Shown here piece by piece: positions 51,741 through 60,414 of a DNA stretch of 64,000 bases. The first letter of the stretch is position 1, and each line of letters opens with the position of its first letter. Source of the DNA: WHSW01 sp963722175 (GTDB lineage: Bacteria > Actinomycetota > Thermoleophilia > Solirubrobacterales > 70-9); NCBI GenBank assembly GCA_963722175.1, contig CAVRKA010000001.1, forward strand, positions 62,001-126,000, in the 5' to 3' direction. Below the pieces are notes generated by a model. The model had not been told where the DNA came from, ran no database searches, and saw only the letters and a program-made list of their open reading frames with translations. The translations under genes were made by a program, and so were the position numbers.

Positions 51741-51974
51741 ATGAACGCACGCGAGTGGATCGACGCGTTCGCCGCCGCGATCGGCGCCGACCGGCCGACC
51801 GACGAGGAGGTGAGGCAGATCCTCGACCTCGCCGCGACGGCCGCCCACGATTCCGAGCGGATCGCCGCGCCGATCGCCTGCTGGCTCGGCGGCACGGTCG
51901 GCGCCTCGCTCGAGGAGCTGCAGGCGGCTGCCGCCCGGGTCGGCGGCTCCGCCGCGGCTGACGATTCGACCTGA
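51741..51974 (+). CDS. DUF6457-like protein linked to molybdenum cofactor genes
   Basis: A 77-aa all-helical protein: AREWIDAFAAAIGADRPTDE, then ILDLAATAAHDSERIAAPIA and a Gly-rich end. It resembles the small domain that in other actinobacteria is found next to or fused with MobA. No enzymatic motif. It lies 17 nt before the molybdopterin oxidoreductase and is divergent from the Mop regulator, so it likely belongs to the molybdenum regulon. Confidence 0.65.
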   Translation: MNAREWIDAFAAAIGADRPTDEEVRQILDLAATAAHDSERIAAPIACWLGGTVGASLEELQAAAARVGGSAAADDST

Positions 51975-51991
51975 GACAATCGGGATCGGCG

Positions 51992-54187
51992 ATGGCCACC
52001 GAAGAGAAGGTCACCTACTGCCGGGTCTGCGAGCCGCTCTGCGGGATGGTCGCGACGGTGACCGATGGTGAGCTGACCAAGGTCCGGCCCGACCCCGATC
52101 ATCCGCTATCGGCCGGGTTCGCGTGCCCGAAGGGGATCGCGATGACCGAGGTCCAGAACGACCCCGACCGCCTCCTGCATCCGCTGCGCCGGCGTGACGA
52201 CGGCTCCTTCGAACGGGTCGGTTGGCCTGAGGCCCTGGACGAGATCGGTGAGCGGCTGGGGGCGATCCGCGACCGCCACGGGGGCAGCTCGATCGGCTGG
52301 TACATGGGCAACCCGGGCGCCTTCTCCTACTCGCACCCGCTCTGGGTGAAGGGGTTCCTCGACGCGGTCGGCTCGCCGCACTCCTACACCGCATCCTCCC
52401 AGGACGTCTCCAACCGGTTCGCGGCCAGCGCCTTCCTCTACGGCTCGCCGTTCATCGTCCCGATCCCCGACCTCGCGCGCACCGAGTTCCTGCTCGTCGT
52501 CGGCGCCAACCCGCTCGTCTCGCATGGCAGCGTGCTGAGCGCCCCGCGGGTCAAGGACCAGCTGCATGCGATCACCGAACGCGGCGGGCGCGTGGTCGTC
52601 GTCGACCCGCGCCGCTCCGAGACCGCGCGCGCCTTCGAGCACGTCGCGATCGACCCCGACGGCGACGCCTGGATGCTGCTCTCGATGCTCGAGGTGATCT
52701 TCGCCGACGGGCTCGAGGACCGGGGCGCGATCGAGCGCCAGTCGACCGGGATCGAGGCGCTGCGGCGGCTGGCCGCCGATCACCCCCCGGAGGCGACCGC
52801 GGGCCGCAGCGGCGTCGACGCCCGCACGGTGCGGACGCTGGCCCGCGACCTGGCCGCGGCCGAGCGCGCGGCGGTCTACGGGCGCACCGGCTCGTGCCTC
52901 GGGCACCACGGGACTCTCGTTGCCTTCCTGCTCGACGCGCTCAACCTGGTGACGGGGAACCTCGACCGCGAGGGCGGGGCGATGTTCGGCGACCCGCCGA
53001 TCGACTTCAGCCGGATCGCCGACATGACCGGCCTCGGAACGTACTCGCGGGTCCGCTCGCGGGTCGGCGACCTGCCCGAGGTGCTCGGCTCGCTGCCGGC
53101 CTCGGTGATGGCGAAGGAGATCACGACCCCGGGCGAGGGCCAGATCCGGGCGATGTTCTTCTCGGCCGGCAACCCGGTGCTCTCGGTCCCGAACGGCGAT
53201 GAGCTCGAGGCCGCGATCGGCGAGCTCGAGCTCTCGGTCTCGATCGACCTCTATCTCTCCGACACCGCACGCCACTGCGACTTCGTGCTCCCCGCGACGA
53301 CGATGTACGAGCGCGAGGACTTCCCGCTGCCGTTCCTGGCCCTGTTCTCGACCCCGTTCATCCAGATGACCGAGGCGGTGGTCGAGCCCCGCGGCGAGGC
53401 GCGCCAGGAGTGGGAGGTGATCGACGAGATCGCGGCGCGGATCGGCGTCGTGCCCTCGAGCGTGCTCGCCGCCCGGCTGCTGGGCAAGATCGGGATCAAG
53501 TTCTCGCCCCGGCGGCTGGTCGACCTGCTGCTGCGGATCGGCCCCAAGGGGGACCTCTTCGGCCTCCGCCGTGGCGGCCTCAACCTCGACAAGCTGGCCC
53601 GCAGTCCGCACGGAATCGTGCTCGCCGAGCACCTGGCGCCCGACATGATCGGCAAGCAGGTCCGCCATCGCTCGAAGAAGGTCCGCCTCGATCCGCCGCT
53701 GATCCTCGAGGACGCGGAGCGGCTCGCTGCCCGCAACGGACACGATCCCGAGTTCCCCCTGCGGCTGATCGGCCTCCGCGAGCTGCGCTCCCACAACTCC
53801 TGGATGCACAACGCCCCGCTGCTCATGCGCGGCGGTCGCACCCATTCGGCGCGCGTGCATCCCGACGACGCGCGGGCAGCGGGATTCGGCGACGGGGAGC
53901 GCTGCCGGATCACCTCTCCGCACGGCACGATCGAGATCACGGCGACGGTCACCGACGAGGTCAAGCGCGGCACGATCGCGGTCCCGCACGGCTGGGGCCA
54001 CAGCGGCGGCTGGAAGCTGGCGACGGCCGCCGGCGGCGCCAACGTCAACCTGCTCGCCTCATCCGATCCCGACGACCTCGAGCGGCTCGCCGGGATGGCG
54101 CACCTGAACGGGATCCCGGTGCGGCTCGAGGCGGTCGGCTCGGTTCCGGTCGCGGACGCCGGGCCCGGGGTCGGTGCGGTCGCCTAG
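51992..54187 (+). CDS. Molybdopterin-dependent oxidoreductase, substrate unknown
   Basis: A 731-aa enzyme of the DMSO-reductase superfamily. An N-terminal 4Fe-4S motif is visible (YCRVCEPLCGM and FACPKG). At the molybdenum-ligand position the sequence reads SYTASSQDVSNRFAAS, with neither Cys nor Sec; Asp or Ser is the candidate ligand. LVVGANPLVSHGSV and the C-terminal LRSHNSWMHNAPLL and VPHGWGHSGGW bind the cofactor. No electron-transfer partner adjoins. It is not a formate dehydrogenase by motif. Confidence 0.85.
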   Translation: MATEEKVTYCRVCEPLCGMVATVTDGELTKVRPDPDHPLSAGFACPKGIAMTEVQNDPDRLLHPLRRRDDGSFERVGWPEALDEIGERLGAIRDRHGGSSIGWYMGNPGAFSYSHPLWVKGFLDAVGSPHSYTASSQDVSNRFAASAFLYGSPFIVPIPDLARTEFLLVVGANPLVSHGSVLSAPRVKDQLHAITERGGRVVVVDPRRSETARAFEHVAIDPDGDAWMLLSMLEVIFADGLEDRGAIERQSTGIEALRRLAADHPPEATAGRSGVDARTVRTLARDLAAAERAAVYGRTGSCLGHHGTLVAFLLDALNLVTGNLDREGGAMFGDPPIDFSRIADMTGLGTYSRVRSRVGDLPEVLGSLPASVMAKEITTPGEGQIRAMFFSAGNPVLSVPNGDELEAAIGELELSVSIDLYLSDTARHCDFVLPATTMYEREDFPLPFLALFSTPFIQMTEAVVEPRGEARQEWEVIDEIAARIGVVPSSVLAARLLGKIGIKFSPRRLVDLLLRIGPKGDLFGLRRGGLNLDKLARSPHGIVLAEHLAPDMIGKQVRHRSKKVRLDPPLILEDAERLAARNGHDPEFPLRLIGLRELRSHNSWMHNAPLLMRGGRTHSARVHPDDARAAGFGDGERCRITSPHGTIEITATVTDEVKRGTIAVPHGWGHSGGWKLATAAGGANVNLLASSDPDDLERLAGMAHLNGIPVRLEAVGSVPVADAGPGVGAVA

Positions 54188-54205
54188 ATGGAATCACCCA
54201 TCTAG
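54184..54205. repeat. 15-bp motif as a 22-bp palindrome at a stop codon
   Basis: CTAGATGG (54184-54191) and CCATCTAG (54198-54205) form a perfect 8-bp stem around AATCAC. The TAG at 54185-54187 is the stop of the oxidoreductase. Positions 54189-54204 are the exact complement of the left arm at 29654-29669. Confidence 0.75.
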
Positions 54206-54237
54206 TCTCGCCGCCGACAACCACGAAGGAGGATCCG

Positions 54238-54606
54238 TTGGACTTCAAGATCGAGCTGATCGCGATTCCGGTCACCGATGTCGACCGCGCGAAGGCCTTC
54301 TACGAGGGCGCCGGCTTCAACGCCGACCACGACCACCGGGTCAGCGAGGACCTTCGCTTCGTCCAGCTCACCCCTCCGGGCTCCGCCTGCTCGATCTGCA
54401 TCGGCGACGGGGTGACCGACGCCGAGCCGGGCTCGGTCAAGGGCATGCAGATGGTCGTCTCCGACATCGAGGCCGCGCGCGCCGAGCTCGCCGATGGCGG
54501 GGTCGACGTCAGCGAGGTCGAGCAGATGCCGTGGGGCGCCTTCGTCTACTTCAGCGACCCCGACGGCAACGCTTGGGCCGTGCAAGCCCTCCCGCCACGC
54601 GACTAA
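54238..54606 (+). CDS. VOC-family (glyoxalase/dioxygenase-fold) protein
   Basis: A 122-aa single vicinal-oxygen-chelate unit: ELIAIPVTDVDRAKAFYEGAGF at the N-terminus and VYFSDPDGNAWAVQ at the C-terminus. Metal ligand positions are poorly kept (no His in the first strand), so it may bind rather than transform a ligand. TTG start with a strong AAGGAGG site. Its 3' end overlaps the convergent SGNH gene by 4 nt. Confidence 0.85.
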   Translation: MDFKIELIAIPVTDVDRAKAFYEGAGFNADHDHRVSEDLRFVQLTPPGSACSICIGDGVTDAEPGSVKGMQMVVSDIEAARAELADGGVDVSEVEQMPWGAFVYFSDPDGNAWAVQALPPRD

Positions 54607-55544
54607 CCGAGCACGGCGCGCAGGCGGTCGAGCACCCGCAGAGCGCCGAGGTTGCGCCGGTTGTAGCCGTAGCGCAGCCCGCGCCGGGTGAAGTCGAGCG
54701 GCCGGCAGCCGAGCGGAGGCTCGCAGCCGCCGTAGAGGTTCGGGTGCACGCCGTCGTCGCCGATCCCGTGGTTGACCGCGCGCGGATCCTGAAGCGAGCG
54801 CCAGTAGTTCCAGAGCGGGACCCGGTAGGCCGTGGCGACCGCGAGCACGCGACGGTTGAAGCGGATCACCCGCCCGTTACGGTGCTTGCCGTCGGTCCGC
54901 GGCGGAATCGTGCTCAGGACCGGGACGACGCCACCCGCGAGCGAGCGGTCGACGATCGCCGTCAGGTTGAGCTCGTAGGCGTCCGCGCTGAACGTCTCGA
55001 CGTCGTTGGTGCCGTACATGACCACGGCGACGCTCGGGTGCAGGAGCCGGTACTCGCAGGCGAGCGGGCTGAGCCCGGCGCAGCCCGCGGGCGGGTCGTG
55101 CATCGGGACGGCGAGCGCGTCGGCCGCGTCCCAGCCGCTGACCGCGGTGGCGCTGGCGCGCGAGAACGAGTTCGCGCGCCCGCACCAGACCGAGGTGTAG
55201 CCGCTCGGGAAGGTGTGCGTCCCGTAGAACGCGCGGGTCTCGTCGAGCGCCGACCAGCGGCCCCACGCCGGCTGCTCGCAGGCGAGGCCCTGGAGGAACG
55301 AGGCCGACTCGCTGATGCTGTCGCCGACCTTGGCGAACACGCCGGGCTCGTTGCCGAGCGCGAGCCCGGTGGCGTAGATCGCGCGTGCGTGCTCGCCGGT
55401 GGCCCCGGCGAGCGGTGGGATCACGGGCGTCGTTCGCAGGCCGTCGGCGGCCGCCGGCGCCGCCGACGCGAGCGCGACCGCCAGCACCGCCGACCAGAGG
55501 CCGGTCGCGCGCCTGATCGCACCCGGTTGCTGTCGGAATGACAA
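54603..55544 (-). CDS. Secreted SGNH/GDSL-family hydrolase
   Basis: With a TTG start at 55544 the protein has 313 aa, beginning with a signal peptide (hydrophobic to ASAAPAAADG). SGNH blocks are VGDSISESASF (catalytic Ser), VVMYGTNDVE (block III) and GDDGVHPN (Asp and His). Such enzymes are esterases or lipases acting outside the cell. The start lies 8 nt after the mobA stop. Cysteines are frequent, suggesting disulfides. The start codon choice is tentative. Confidence 0.75.
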   Translation of the reverse strand: MSFRQQPGAIRRATGLWSAVLAVALASAAPAAADGLRTTPVIPPLAGATGEHARAIYATGLALGNEPGVFAKVGDSISESASFLQGLACEQPAWGRWSALDETRAFYGTHTFPSGYTSVWCGRANSFSRASATAVSGWDAADALAVPMHDPPAGCAGLSPLACEYRLLHPSVAVVMYGTNDVETFSADAYELNLTAIVDRSLAGGVVPVLSTIPPRTDGKHRNGRVIRFNRRVLAVATAYRVPLWNYWRSLQDPRAVNHGIGDDGVHPNLYGGCEPPLGCRPLDFTRRGLRYGYNRRNLGALRVLDRLRAVLG

Positions 55545-55552
55545 CGCCGCGG

Positions 55553-56200
55553 TCAGCGTGGCGCCGGTGTCGGGCCCGAACGGCGGCTGATCGAGATCGA
55601 GAAGCGGCCGGTGGTGTCGCCAAGCAATCGCTCGGCCTCGACGAGGTCGTCGGGGGTGTTGACGTTGAAGAAGATCCGCTCCGGGTCGCCGAACCGTGCG
55701 ACCCGGTCCTCGGCGATCACGTAGGGGTTGAGTGCGGCGACCGCGTCGCGCATCGACGCCCCGGCGTCGAGCGACTCTTGGAGCGGTTCGGAGACCTCGG
55801 GCGAGTAGCGGCCGAGCAGTGGTTCGAGCCGGCCGCCGATCTCGCAGACCGCGACCGGCTCCTCGAGCTGCGCGAGCCAGGTGAGCAGCTTCGACGGCAC
55901 CAGCGGCATGTCGCAGGCGACCGCGACCACGCCGCGGCCGGCGCTGGCGCCGAGGGCGGTGACGATCCCGGTCAGCGGATGGTGCGGCTCCGAGGGCTCG
56001 CTGAGCACGCGACAGTCGAGCTTCGGCAGCACCGAGTCGGGTTTCGCGACCACGACCGGGTCGAGGCCGGCCGAGCCCACCGTGCTGACGACACGGGAGA
56101 CGAGCGGGCGGCTGGCAAGCTCGACGATCGCCTTCGGGCTGCCCATGCGGGTGCTCAGCCCTCCAGCTAATACTGCGCCGACGGTCACGGGACGTTTCAC
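55553..56200 (-). CDS. mobA: Molybdenum cofactor guanylyltransferase
   Basis: A 215-aa nucleotidyltransferase with the MobA signature VLAGGLSTRMGSPKA, ACDMPLVPSKLL and NVNTPDDLVEAERLL. It attaches GMP to the molybdenum cofactor, giving the MGD form used by formate dehydrogenase and the other oxidoreductase here. It is divergent from moeA with 39 nt between starts. Confidence 0.9.
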   Translation of the reverse strand: MKRPVTVGAVLAGGLSTRMGSPKAIVELASRPLVSRVVSTVGSAGLDPVVVAKPDSVLPKLDCRVLSEPSEPHHPLTGIVTALGASAGRGVVAVACDMPLVPSKLLTWLAQLEEPVAVCEIGGRLEPLLGRYSPEVSEPLQESLDAGASMRDAVAALNPYVIAEDRVARFGDPERIFFNVNTPDDLVEAERLLGDTTGRFSISISRRSGPTPAPR

Positions 56201-56239
56201 ATACCCAGTCTCTCACCGGATTAGGCTCCGGCGGAGGAA

Positions 56240-57460
56240 ATGTCGGTTGAGCCGCTGGAGATCGAGGAGGCCCGCGGGCTGGTGCTCGGCCGGACGACAG
56301 CGCTCGGCGCGGAGCGGGTCGGCGTGCGCGAGGCGTTGGGGCGGGTCCTCGCCGAGGACGTGACCAGCGCCGAGCCCGTGCCCGGTTTCGACAACTCGGC
56401 GATGGACGGCTACGCCGTCCGCGCCGGCGACACGACCGGCGCGGGCACCGGTGACCGGCCGGTCCGCCTGACCGTCGTCGACGAGTCGCGCGCCGGGCAC
56501 CCGGCTGTTCGTGCGCTCGCCGGGGGTGAGGCGATCGCGATCTCGACCGGGGCGATGATGCCCGACGGCGCTGACGCCGTCGTCCGGGTCGAGGACACGG
56601 ACGGTGGGGGGGCGGAGGTCGAGGTCAGGGCCGAGGTCGAACCGGGCAAGGACATCCGCCGCTCCGGCGAGGACATCGAGGCGGGGTACACGGTGCTTCG
56701 CGCCGGCGCCGAGCTCGGCCCCGCCGCGGTCGGCGTGCTTGCCTCGGTCGGCCGCTCGGAGGTGGCGTGCGCGGTGCGGCCGCGGGCGACTGTGCTGACC
56801 ACCGGCGACGAGCTTCAGGAGCCGGGAGGGCCGCTGCGGCCGGGAGCGATCCGCAACTCGAATGCCCACTCGGTCGCGGCGCTGGTCGAGCGCGCCGGCG
56901 CCGAGCTGCTCGGCGCCGAGATCGTCGCCGATGATCTCGAGACCACGACGCGGGCGCTGGCGGCGGCGCTCGAGGGCGACCTGGTCGTCGTCTGCGGGGG
57001 CGTCTCCGTCGGCGAGCACGACCACGTCCGCCCGGCGGCCGCCGGGCTCGGGGTCGAGCAGGTCTTCTGGCGGGTCGCGCTGCGGCCGGGAGCACCCACT
57101 TACTTCGGCGTGGCGCCGTCCGGGGCGCTGGTGTTCGGCCTCCCGGGCAACCCGGTCTCCGCGATCGTCACCTTCCTGCTCTTCGCGCGCCCGGCGATCC
57201 GGGCGATGATGGGGGCGGCCGATGAGCGGCGGCGCGCGCAGGCCACGCTGGCCGCGGACCATCCCGCGCTTGCCAAGCGCACGCAGCTCGTGCGTTGCCG
57301 GCTGGAGCTTGGCGATGAAGGGTGGCTCGCCCACCCGACCGGCCCCCAGGGCTCGCACGTGCTCACCTCGATGCTCGACGCCGACGCGCTCGCGATCCTG
57401 CCCCCGGCCGATGCGCCATATCCGGCCGGGACTCGGGTCGAGATCGAGCTCCTCCCGTAG
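56240..57460 (+). CDS. moeA: Molybdopterin molybdenumtransferase
   Basis: A 406-aa MoeA: DNSAMDGYAVRAGDT region (here FDNSAMDGYAV), ISTGAMMPDGADAVVRVED, TTGDELQEPG, VCGGVSVGEHD and the FGLPGNPVSAIVTF block that binds molybdate and adenylylated molybdopterin. It inserts molybdenum. A GGAGGAA site precedes the ATG. First gene of moeA-moaDEC-mog. Confidence 0.94.
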   Translation: MSVEPLEIEEARGLVLGRTTALGAERVGVREALGRVLAEDVTSAEPVPGFDNSAMDGYAVRAGDTTGAGTGDRPVRLTVVDESRAGHPAVRALAGGEAIAISTGAMMPDGADAVVRVEDTDGGGAEVEVRAEVEPGKDIRRSGEDIEAGYTVLRAGAELGPAAVGVLASVGRSEVACAVRPRATVLTTGDELQEPGGPLRPGAIRNSNAHSVAALVERAGAELLGAEIVADDLETTTRALAAALEGDLVVVCGGVSVGEHDHVRPAAAGLGVEQVFWRVALRPGAPTYFGVAPSGALVFGLPGNPVSAIVTFLLFARPAIRAMMGAADERRRAQATLAADHPALAKRTQLVRCRLELGDEGWLAHPTGPQGSHVLTSMLDADALAILPPADAPYPAGTRVEIELLP

Positions 57461-57510
57461 GGGCTCGCCGGGGGGAAACGCCCACCTCTACCCAGCCCTA
57501 CGATTGCCAT

Positions 57511-58659
57511 ATGGAAGTCGAGGTTCGGTTGTTTGCGGTCTTCCGGGAGCGGGCCGGGCGCGACCGGCTGGCGCTGGAGCTCCCCGAGGGGGCGACGGTC
57601 GCCGACGCGCTCGCCGCGGCGGCGCGCGAGCCCGGGCTCGGCGAGCTGCTGCCGAGGATGCCGGCCCGGGTCGCGGTCAACCACGAGTACGCGAGCGAGG
57701 ACGCGGTGATCGAGGCCGGCGACGAGCTGGCGCTGATCCCGCCGGTGAGCGGCGGCGCGACCGCGCCCGCGCCCGTGCGGGTCACCGACGAACCGCTGTC
57801 GATCATCAACCTCGCGAACTCGGTCGGCCGCCCGGGCGCCGGCGCGGTGGTCGTCTTCTGCGGCGTCACCCGCGCGGTCGAGCGGCTCGAGTACGAGGCC
57901 TACGGCGAGATGGCCGAGCAGCGGATCGCCGCGATCCTCGACGAGTGCACCGCGCGGCACGGGCTCGAGGCCGCCGCGGCCGAGCATCGGGTCGGCTCGG
58001 TGCCGCTCGGCGAGCCGAGCGTCGTCGTCGCCGTTTCGGCCGCCCACCGCGAGGAGGCGTTCGCCGGCGCCCGCGAGGCGATCGACCGGATCAAGGCCGA
58101 GGCGCCGATCTGGAAGCGCGAGGTCGACGGCGGCGAAGGCGCGTGGGTGGAGGGCACGACGCCGCCGGTGGGCGAGGAGCCCCCGAGGCTGACCCACCTC
58201 GACGACGCCGGCAGCGCCCGGATGGTCGACGTCGGCGACAAGGACGAGACGCAGCGCCGGGCCCGCGCCGAGGCGCGGTTGCGGATGTCGCCGGAGACCG
58301 CGGCGGCGCTCGCGCGCGGCGACGCGCCAAAGGGCGACGTGCTCGGCACCGCGCGGATCGCCGGGATCGGGGCGGCCAAGCGGACCGGCGAGCTGATCCC
58401 GCTCGCCCACCCGCTGGCGCTCGACTTCATCGACGTCGAGGGCGCGGTCGACGTCGAGGCGGGACTGGTGCGGCTGTCGGCCACGGCCGGGATCACGGCG
58501 CGAACCGGGGTCGAGATGGAGGCGATGACCGCCTGCGCCGTCGCGGCGCTGACGGTCTACGACATGGTCAAGGGGCTCGAGCGCGGGGTCTCGATCGAGG
58601 CGATCGAGCTGGTGGAGAAGAGCGGCGGGCGCAGCGGCGAGTGGCGGAGGGAGGAATGA
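57511..58659 (+). CDS. moaD-moaE-moaC: MoaD-MoaE-MoaC fusion protein (molybdopterin synthase plus cPMP synthase)
   Basis: A single 382-aa frame with three enzymes of cofactor synthesis. Residues 1-82 are MoaD (ubiquitin-like), ending in the Gly81-Gly82 tail needed for thiocarboxylate formation; residues 88-215 are MoaE with GAVVVFCGVTR and the catalytic lysines of RIKAEAPIWK; residues 225-378 are MoaC with MVDVGDKDETQRRA, IPLAHPLALDFIDVE and ARTGVEMEAMTACAVA. Because MoaD must have a free C-terminus, cleavage after Gly82 is expected, as reported for the MoaD-MoaE protein MoaX of mycobacteria. It overlaps mog by ATGA. Confidence 0.9.
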   Translation: MEVEVRLFAVFRERAGRDRLALELPEGATVADALAAAAREPGLGELLPRMPARVAVNHEYASEDAVIEAGDELALIPPVSGGATAPAPVRVTDEPLSIINLANSVGRPGAGAVVVFCGVTRAVERLEYEAYGEMAEQRIAAILDECTARHGLEAAAAEHRVGSVPLGEPSVVVAVSAAHREEAFAGAREAIDRIKAEAPIWKREVDGGEGAWVEGTTPPVGEEPPRLTHLDDAGSARMVDVGDKDETQRRARAEARLRMSPETAAALARGDAPKGDVLGTARIAGIGAAKRTGELIPLAHPLALDFIDVEGAVDVEAGLVRLSATAGITARTGVEMEAMTACAVAALTVYDMVKGLERGVSIEAIELVEKSGGRSGEWRREE

Positions 58660-59156
58660 GCGGGGGAGAGGACGGCTTCCGCGCCGCCGTGATCGCCGTC
58701 TCGACCTCGAAGGCGCGCGGCGACGGCGAGGACGTGAGCGGGCCGGCGCTGGCCGCGTTCGCCGAGCGGCTCGGCGTCCACGTGGTCGGGGTCGAGGTGA
58801 TCCCCGACGAGCGCGAGCTGATCGCCGGCCGGCTGCGCTTCTGGTGCGACGAGGGCGGCTGCGAGCTGGTGCTGACCACCGGCGGCACCGGGTTCTCGCT
58901 CGACGACGTCACCCCCGAGGCGACCCGCGACGCGATCGACCGGGAGGCCCCGGGCTTCGCCGAGGCGATGCGAGCCGCGTCGCGAGAGCACACCGAGATG
59001 TGGATGACCTCGCGCGGGGTCGCCGGGACCCGCGGCCGCTCGCTGATCGTCAACTTCCCCGGCAACCCACCATCCATCGAGCAGGCCGGCGCCGCGCTCG
59101 AGAAGGCGATCCCGCACGCGCTCGGGCTGCTCGCCGGGAGGCGCCACCGCCACTAG
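58656..59156 (+). CDS. mog: MogA/MoaB-family molybdopterin adenylyltransferase
   Basis: A 166-aa protein with the family motifs AAVIAVSTSKARG, LVLTTGGTGFSLDDVTPEAT and FPGNPPSIEQ. It adenylylates molybdopterin before metal insertion by MoeA. The ATG overlaps the fusion gene's stop; the 3' end overlaps the convergent P450 gene by 4 nt. Confidence 0.88.
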   Translation: MSGGEDGFRAAVIAVSTSKARGDGEDVSGPALAAFAERLGVHVVGVEVIPDERELIAGRLRFWCDEGGCELVLTTGGTGFSLDDVTPEATRDAIDREAPGFAEAMRAASREHTEMWMTSRGVAGTRGRSLIVNFPGNPPSIEQAGAALEKAIPHALGLLAGRRHRH

Positions 59157-60376
59157 GCCGCAGTGGCCTCCCAGCGCAGCGGCAGCTCGTCGAGCCCGTA
59201 GACGCCGTGCACCGAGTCGTAGGCGGGCTCGCCGTCGAGGACGAGATCCGGCATCCGCGGCGCCAGGTAGGCGAGCGCCTGCTCGAGCTCGGCACGCGCG
59301 AGGTTCGCCCCGAGGCAGTAGTGGACCCCGGCGCCGAAGGTCAGCGCCCGCTTGCCGGCGTCGGGGCGGGTGATGTCGAACCCGGCGCCGCCGCCCGCCT
59401 CGTCCCGGTTCGCCTGGTGCGCGCAGACGAGCACGATCGTCCCCTCGGGGAAGGTGACGCTGCGGTGCTCGAACTCCTCGAGGACGATCCTCGCCGTGAA
59501 CGGGGTCACCGGCGCGACCCTGATCACCTCCGAGACGGCGTTGGCCGCGCGCTCGGGCTCGCGCGCGAGCAGCGCCCACTGCTCGGGGTGGGCGGCGAAC
59601 AGCCGCAGCGCGTGCGCGAGCTGCGACTGGGTCGTGTCGACGCCGCCGACGAGGACGTTGAGGACGAGGTTGCGAAGCTCGGCGTCGTCGAGGCGGTCGT
59701 CGCCGTCGCGGGCCGCGGTCAGCGTCGAGAGCAGGTCCTCGCCGGGCGCCGCGCGCTTCTGGGCGATCAGGACGTCGAGATAGCCATAGAGCTCCTCGCA
59801 GGCGCGCTCGACCTCGTCCCGGTGCTGCATCAGGGTCGGGCCGTCGAACTGGAGCTGGATCCACCGTGACCACGTCGCGAGCCGGTCCGCGTCCGCGATC
59901 GGGGCGCCGACCACGGTCGCGATCGTCATCGCCGGATACGGCTTGGTCAGCGCGGCGACCGCCTCGCAGCCGGCCCCGTCGATCGCCTCGAACAGCTCGG
60001 CGATGAACCCGCTCATCACCGGTCGCCAGCGATCGGCGGCCTTCGGCGTGAACGCCGGGTTGACGAGGCCGCGCAGCCGCCGGTGGTCGTCGCCGTCGAT
60101 GTGGAGGATGTTGCGGGCCACCTCCTCGCCGAGCGCGCCCGACTTCATCTCGAACATCTCGGCCAGCGCCTTGCCGGGGAAGGTCGCCTGCTTCGAGCGC
60201 AGGAAGTGCTCGCCCGACTCGCGATCGAGGACGACGTAGCCGAGCTTCCCGCGCACGATCCAGCTCTGCGCCGCCAGCTCCGCCATCCGGCGGTCGAACT
60301 CGGGCCCGCGCAGGGTCGGATCGAGCTCGTCGTACTCGGGCAGCTCCAGCTCGGCGAGGGCCGCGGCGCTCATCAC
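59153..60376 (-). CDS. Cytochrome P450
   Basis: A 407-aa soluble P450. Heme-binding loop FGAGVHYCLGANLARAELE (axial Cys near residue 352), I-helix VLVGGVDTTQSQLA with a Thr pair, and K-helix EVIRVAPVTPFTAR (the usual ExxR). It is a monooxygenase with unknown substrate and no adjacent ferredoxin gene. It is convergent with mog and divergent from the haemoglobin gene. Confidence 0.93.
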   Translation of the reverse strand: MMSAAALAELELPEYDELDPTLRGPEFDRRMAELAAQSWIVRGKLGYVVLDRESGEHFLRSKQATFPGKALAEMFEMKSGALGEEVARNILHIDGDDHRRLRGLVNPAFTPKAADRWRPVMSGFIAELFEAIDGAGCEAVAALTKPYPAMTIATVVGAPIADADRLATWSRWIQLQFDGPTLMQHRDEVERACEELYGYLDVLIAQKRAAPGEDLLSTLTAARDGDDRLDDAELRNLVLNVLVGGVDTTQSQLAHALRLFAAHPEQWALLAREPERAANAVSEVIRVAPVTPFTARIVLEEFEHRSVTFPEGTIVLVCAHQANRDEAGGGAGFDITRPDAGKRALTFGAGVHYCLGANLARAELEQALAYLAPRMPDLVLDGEPAYDSVHGVYGLDELPLRWEATAA

Positions 60377-60414
60377 CCCGTATCTTGCCGCAGCGCCGTC
60401 GCTACGCTCGACCG

